From Psoroptes ovis (Eukaryota; Arthropoda; Arachnida; Sarcoptiformes; Psoroptidae), in the NCBI GenBank assembly GCA_002943765.1, contig PQWQ01000009.1:558001-622000 (forward strand): a stretch of DNA of 64,000 nucleotides. Direction: 5' to 3'. The stretch's first letter is position 1; every line of letters starts with the position of its first letter. The notes under the pieces were generated by a model. The model saw nothing but the letters and a program-made list of their open reading frames with translations, had not been told where the DNA came from and made no database searches. Shown piece after piece: positions 58,383 to 64,000 of the stretch. The translations under genes and the position numbers were made by a program.

Positions 58383-61300
58383 AAATCAAAAACCTGAGTA
58401 AATTAAACATTAAACCTGAGATCGGGTGAAAATTTCAATATGTGATTAACATTTTTAAATACGAGAAAAAAATTTCAATCAAAAAGATCGCAACAAAAAT
58501 GATTATTGAATTTATGAAATTTTATAATTTTTTTTTTCTTTTGAAAAATTTATTTAACCATTTTATTTTAAATTATTATCATTATCATCATTACTATTTA
58601 AATTTAAATGATTTTTTTTTAAATAATTATTCTATAAAATCAAAAAATCCATCAAGATAAATCATGAATTGATGAATAATAATAATAATTATCAAGATCA
58701 TTATTAATCTATACATATTTTTCAATTAACATTATTACTATATTACTGAATTCAGTATGACAAATCAATCAATAAATTTTAATTTAAAGTTTAAAATTTG
58801 AATTTTTCAAAAAAAAAGAAAATTACTGGAAATTTTCCGAAAAAAAATTTCTTGACTATTTGCACACAAATTGTTCTGTGAGTAGAGGGAAAAATGCCGG
58901 CAAAAAAAAAAAATATTCGAATTCAGTTTCTTTTGTTCGCGAAATTTTCATTATTTTTAAATCATTTGTGTGACATCATACATCATTGAAATTAATATCA
59001 ATTGAAAATTTTGGTGCAAATTCAAGCAATAAAAATGGTTATTTGATTTATTTTTTTATTTTTATTCTTATTTCAATGATAAATACTCAAAAAAAAAAAA
59101 TCTTTTGATAATCACTTGAATTCTTCAATTTTCATTGTTTGTTTGTTTGGTGCATTTTTTTTTCGTCATTATTATTAATCTCTGTATTTTTTGAATAATA
59201 TTTGTTCATATCCATGACCACTTATGGGTGCTGAATCATAACTTTTTTTCTCAATTCAAAAATTCTGTTATTAATTTAAGATTTTTCTTTTTGTGACTTG
59301 AATAACAATTATGAAAAAAATAATAAAAGTAAAAATGCAATGCCATTTTTATTTTGTTTATCCACTCTCAAATCAAATTGTTATAACTTTTGAACTTTCG
59401 TTAGCATTTAGATTTTTATTGTTGAAATTTTTGAATTTCAAAAAAAAAGAAAAATATTTTTTGTCATTAATTGATTGATTGATTGAGTGGACTGTTTTTT
59501 TTTCTGTTGCTGTCGTTATTATTGAATGAAATTATTGTGTGTTCATTATATTGATGATGGTGACAAGTACCTACTATTTAAAATTTTTGTCACAATGGTC
59601 AACAATTTCAATTTTTTGAATATTGTCGATGCTCATTCTTGATGTTGTTTTTTTTTTCGTTTATTTGCTAGAAATTTGAAGCAGTCTGTATTGATTGAAG
59701 ACCAATAATATATTTTTTACTGGTCATTTTGAAAAAAAAATGAATAATCTTAAAGTTTTTGGTTAAAATAAACTTTACTAATGCTTGAATGATTTGTTGA
59801 CAAGTATATTGTAAGTATAAAATTATTAATCAGCCTTTGACCTTTTATTTTTGTTTATCTTTATATTTGATCAAATGTGTAAATTCATTTATCATCAATC
59901 TTTTTGATACATTAATTTGTTTTTTTTATAATAATAATACTAAAATTATTAAAAAATTTCAAAAATTGACTAAATATTTTTCTTGAAAACTTTCTCCTTA
60001 GAAAAAAAAAATGGTAGCAAACAAAATGTTCTGTGAAAACACACAGAACAGTTACTCTTTCTATCAAACTCTGCATAATAAACTCTAAAGAAATGAAAAA
60101 TAATTGAAAATTTTCCATTTCAAATTTCAATAACTAAATACAATAATACAGTAAATTATTAATGGATGGTTGATTATTATTTTGCTTCAATTGATTTGAA
60201 TACACATATTACTAATAATATTAATAATAATAATAATAATTCAATGTTTTTTCTTTTCACAAATCAAAACCGTTTTAGATATATATTTTGACAATGTCAG
60301 TTTACACTATATTTGTTTTGTTGGGTTAAATCCCCAATACTGATAATAATAATAATCATGATAATAGACTTGTGATAAATGTTAGTACACAAATAATAAT
60401 AATCATTTTATTGTTTGACATTTGAAAGATGTTTAAAAATTTTCAATATTTTCAATAATATGATGATGATGATGATTCAAAACATGTTTTTCGCTATTAT
60501 TATTCAATGAATTGTAATTCAAATTTCTTCATTTTCCAAAAATGCGTATGTATGTTTATCGTTTTGCTTGAATTGATGATTGTGATTGTGAATTATCAAT
60601 GTTTGCAATTGTAATTGTGTTCATGTTTGATATACACAATTCAATATATTGCAAAGATTCCAGAATGATATTAAATTTTCTTTTTATTTTTTATTTTTTT
60701 CAAAGAATGAGAATAATTTGTTATTGTTATCAATAAATTCATATGATGTATTTACAGCTATAAATGACAAGCATAAAATTTTATTATCAAACAATAATAA
60801 TAATAATTATTATTATTATTATTATGAACATTTTCTTTTTCTCTTTTGTCATGGATCTGTATTTGATTTTATTTTTATATTTTTATTTTATTTTTTTTTT
60901 TTTTTTTTTTTTTGCGGGCAAAAATGATTTGGTTTTGATTTTTATTATTATTATTATTATTATCATCATTTTTGATAATACAAATTGAATTTTAAATCAA
61001 TGATAATGTTGATGATTACAAAATTCACGCTTTCAAATAAATCGATAAAAGCGAAAAAAAAATATTGAAATTAAAATAATTTTCATACCGAAAATTACTG
61101 TCCGTTTGTCAATGTACAATGATAATACTGTATGTAACTGTCATCACATCATATATATTGAATAATGCCAAACATTGATTGTTTTGATTGGCAAATATAC
61201 CAAAAAAGAAAGTTGATGAAATTTTTATGTTAATATACCTGTCTTAACCATTCTTTGATGCTATTTTCGATATTAATCATTGGTCGATAATAATCATTCG

Positions 61301-63617
61301 ATTCAAAATTTGTCTGGTATTTACACAATGATTTTCATCTGTTCACAATGATTATGTTGATTGTAAAACAAAACAAAAAAAAATATTACAAATCAAAAAT
61401 GTTGAAATGTTTTTTTGTGAAAGCAAAAAAATAACATCAATTTTGTTATTCGCTGTGAAAACCACAATGTTTTAAGTATTTCAATTTAGCAATTTTCAAT
61501 ATATATAATCATTGTGAATTATCTAGATGAATTTTGTTCAAAACAATTCAATTTTTTTTGTTTTGTTTTCGTTCCTTTAGCCATTATCTTTGGCTGAAAT
61601 GAAATGATGATGATGATTGGTCACATTTGCATATGTTTGTAATATGAATTTGAACAAATAAACAAATCAAATCAAATACATATTTTTCTCATAGGCGCGA
61701 TTATTATATTTGAAATATTCTTGAAATCATGTGCCAATTGACAAATTGATTTATTCATTTTTTTCTGTGCATCTTATGTGATTATTCAATTATATATGAT
61801 GTACGATCGAGTTTACTTTTGACATTTAAAATTATCTTCAAAAATTATTGTCAAAATTTAATTTTTTTTTTATTCTCTCAAAGCAAATATAAAATCAATT
61901 GATCGATCAATCGATCGACGAGTATAAACGGATTCAATGATTGATAGCGACGCCATTTTGATTTGATTTGATTTGATTTTTCAACCTTATGTTCATCTTT
62001 GATAATTCAATTAATTCGATATTCAAAGTTGAATGAAACAAGAACAAGGAAAAAGATTTCTTCTTATTTGATAGATCAAATTGAATAGAAAAATGGAAAT
62101 TTTTTTCGATTCAATTGTATTTAATGAAATGAAAGGTAATTTTTTTTTCTTTCGTTGAGCATTGTTATTTACCGCAAACATATTCAAATTCGGGTTTTAA
62201 TTCAAAAAATTTTCATTCATTCATTCATTGAAAATTTTTTAAAATCCAAATTTATTCATCATATTTTTTTATTATTTTATTTTATTGTTTAAGAAAAATT
62301 TAATTTTTTCAAAAATGAAAAGTTTCAATGTTTTCTCTGTGTGTCTGTGTGTGTGTGTGCGTTTGTTCATATGTAATTTATGTTTCATCTCTTGAACAAT
62401 ATGTCTTGTCGTATATTATGTATTCATGCATAAAAAGAAATTCGTATTTCTTTATTCATCATTCATATTTTTCTGCAATTTTTATTTGAAGACAAGATAA
62501 AGTCATCAATATTTTTTGGTGTGTATTGGTGAGAGTGAGTTTTTTTTTTCTTTTTTATTTGTTTGCTCGCTCGATATAATACACATTACAATCGAAAATC
62601 AATGTATAATCAATCGATTTGAATTGAATCGAATGGAAAAATATTCGTTTTTAAAAGGTCTCTTCTATTCTAGAGGAGGGTAGATTTTTCATTTTACATT
62701 TCACATTTATACTAATAATAAGGTGTATAATCTTTTAGTCAATAATTGTTTATTACTAGTGTTTTGTACTTATATTTTGTAAATTTTATTGTCATTATTT
62801 ACCAATTTGTTTATTCGGGTTATTTGGTTTTCAACAAATAATGAAAAAAAAAATTGAATTGAATTGTATTCAAATGAAATGAAAATGAAAATCCATTTTG
62901 GTTCAATGAGTTTTTTATGAGTATGAATAAATATGCCTGTATCATAAAATGAATATCAAATAAAATCTTATTGTATTTTATTTTATTATTTGTTTAATCC
63001 AATTTTCCAATGTTTATTTCAATGTATTTTGTGTTGAATTGACCATGATAATGATTGATAATGATAAACATCTTGACAAATGATTTTATTTAATATTTAG
63101 TAATGAAGAGATCGAACAAAAAAAAAATACCGTGCCACCAATATGGTTGAATGATTATTGACAATTGAAAATTTGCAATTGTGCTGATAACATTTGAATC
63201 TCATTGAAAAATTTGTTTTTTTGTTTGATTTGATTTGATCTGAATATCAAATTTTAATTTAAAATTTGTAAATACGAAAATTAAGAAAAAAAAAGAATTC
63301 CAATTGATATTCGAAAAAAAACAAACAAACAAACGTTTCTATTACAGTATTTTTATTTTTTGGTTTCCATATCATTTTTGTTTGTTTTTCTGTTTGTTTT
63401 CTTCACACAATGATATGTGTCCAGGTGTCAATTATTATCATTCGATGATCATTTTGTAATTGATATTTGTATGTGTGATTATCATAGATTTTGAAAAAAA
63501 AATATTTACGAACATTTAATAAATAAGTAGTATTTTGCTGATAAATACCATTAAATATTGTTAATTCATTGTACATAAAGATGTTTGTTTGTTTTAAATT
63601 TTGAAATAAAAAAAAAA
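58383..63617. other. 5.2-kb low-complexity non-coding region
   Basis: Very AT-rich with many simple tracts: an (ATT)n patch at about 60793-60825, a 23-base T run at 60891-60913, a short hairpin at 60027-60050, ATCG repeats near 61900-61920 and GT-rich DNA near 62339-62361. No frame with protein-like composition on either strand. Part may be the long 3' UTR of the minus-strand gene ending at 63618. Confidence 0.55.
60891..60913. repeat. poly(T) tract
   Basis: Twenty-three uninterrupted T residues inside a wider T-rich stretch; with the neighbouring ATT repeats it creates spurious Phe- and Ile-rich frames. Confidence 0.9.
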
Positions 63618-64000
63618 TCAATCCATTATTTCTTTGTTGGTGGTCTTTGCATTATTTGTTTTTGTAATTGAAATTGAAGGTGTTAGTGTTTGTGTGACTG
63701 GTGTTGAAACTACTGCGGCTGCTGCTGCCGCAGCTGCAGCACCCATCATCATATTCCCATACCAATTATTATTTCCTGGAACGATTCCGGATGTGCAAAT
63801 ATTATGTAAAGCATTCTGTAATTGATTATGAACATAATTTATAGGTGTTGTATGTGGTATTCGCTGCTGCTGCTGCTGCTGTAATTGATGATGGTGAGGA
63901 ATTTTCAAATGAGATGATGTTGATGATGATGGTGATGTCAATTCATCTAAATCGAAAAATGTTTTATTCTGTAATTGAGAACCATTATCATTATTATTGC
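63618..64000 (-). CDS. 3' end of an unidentified gene with poly-Gln and poly-Ala tracts (partial)
   Basis: The minus-strand frame is open from the right edge of the window to a stop at 63618, about 126 codons. It begins NNDNGSQLQNKTFFDLDEL, then a Ser/Thr/Pro stretch, HHHQLQQQQQQ, a region without bias (NYVHNQLQNALHNICTSGIV), a run of nine Ala after MMMGA, and a Thr/Lys-rich end. Such homopolymers near the C-terminus are typical of transcription factors and RNA-binding regulators. No domain is visible in this part, so the identity cannot be given. The 5' part lies outside the window. Confidence 0.6.
   Translation of the reverse strand, partial: NNNDNGSQLQNKTFFDLDELTSPSSSTSSHLKIPHHHQLQQQQQQRIPHTTPINYVHNQLQNALHNICTSGIVPGNNNWYGNMMMGAAAAAAAAAVVSTPVTQTLTPSISITKTNNAKTTNKEIMD

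Noticed and set aside
60027..60050. Hairpin TGTTCTGTG/CACAGAACA with a 6-base loop
   Set aside because: Resembles a steroid-receptor half-site palindrome but is short and isolated in a 5-kb low-complexity region. Not enough to call a regulatory site.
60649..60988. Two overlapping frames with poly-Asn, poly-Tyr, poly-Ile and poly-Phe
   Set aside because: Produced by an ATT repeat and a 23-base T run.

Overview
This window is nuclear DNA from a compact, strongly AT-rich animal genome. The genes are spliced eukaryotic genes with very short introns (mostly 57-80 bp, GT-AG, once GC-AG). They carry typical metazoan families: a GABA/glycine vesicular transporter, the STRAD pseudokinase, golgin-245, a TSC-complex subunit and a REJ/GPS receptor. 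Proteins are rich in Asn, His, Gln and Ser tracts. The size, intron style and composition fit an arthropod, most probably an astigmatid (house-dust or scab) mite. The species is an inference, not something the sequence states. I see no bacterial or viral segment, CRISPR array or rRNA/tRNA gene.

Layout. 0.9-2.3 kb: TBC1D7 (+). 2.5-4.1 kb: an intronless secreted serpin (-). 4.9-10.5 kb: a nine-exon REJ/GPS membrane protein (-). 12.3-13.9 kb: a cysteine-rich single-pass membrane protein (-). 15.5-17.4 kb: UAP1 (-). 18.3-19.7 kb: CDC50/TMEM30 (-). 20.3-22.1 kb: cyclophilin G (-), head to head with VPS36 (+, 22.3-23.0 kb). 23.3-27.7 kb: golgin-245 (+). 28.2-30.0 kb: VGAT (+). 30.5-31.9 kb: a ROQ-domain-only Roquin relative (+). 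32.0-33.4 kb: a His-rich secreted protein (-), divergent from MCM4 (+, 33.8-36.5 kb). 36.6-38.4 kb: PRPF3 (-). 38.6-39.2 kb: a CALML4-like EF-hand protein (-). 40.5-42.0 kb: a ZIP zinc transporter (+). 42.4-43.8 kb: STRAD (-). 46.8-49.1 kb: a beta-1,3-glucuronyltransferase (+). 49.6-52.2 kb: ALIX (-). 52.7-54.4 kb: CCT8 (-). 56.7-58.4 kb: HMG-CoA synthase (+). 58.4-63.6 kb is low-complexity DNA, followed by the 3' end of another gene (-) that runs off the right edge.

I reconstructed exon structures by hand. In nearly every gene the chosen splice sites keep the reading frame and restore family motifs across the junctions. Two short coding-looking exons (20.0 and 54.7 kb) have no assigned gene. 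The genes are independent housekeeping, secretory or neuronal units and not an operon. Shared themes are endosomal sorting (VPS36, ALIX), Golgi and glycan work (golgin-245, glucuronyltransferase, UAP1), RNA processing (PRPF3, cyclophilin G, ROQ protein) and growth control (TBC1D7, STRAD).

The most unusual signals are: three genes whose products lack a domain their families normally carry (VPS36 without GLUE, Roquin without RING and CCCH finger, PRPF3 without PWI); an in-frame 24-nt micro-exon in UAP1 at the place where human UAP1 is alternatively spliced; a GC-AG intron in the REJ gene; an 80-bp mariner relic made of two terminal repeats; three exact copies of an 11-mer upstream of VGAT; and a palindromic E2F site in front of MCM4. 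No wholly new multi-gene system is evident.
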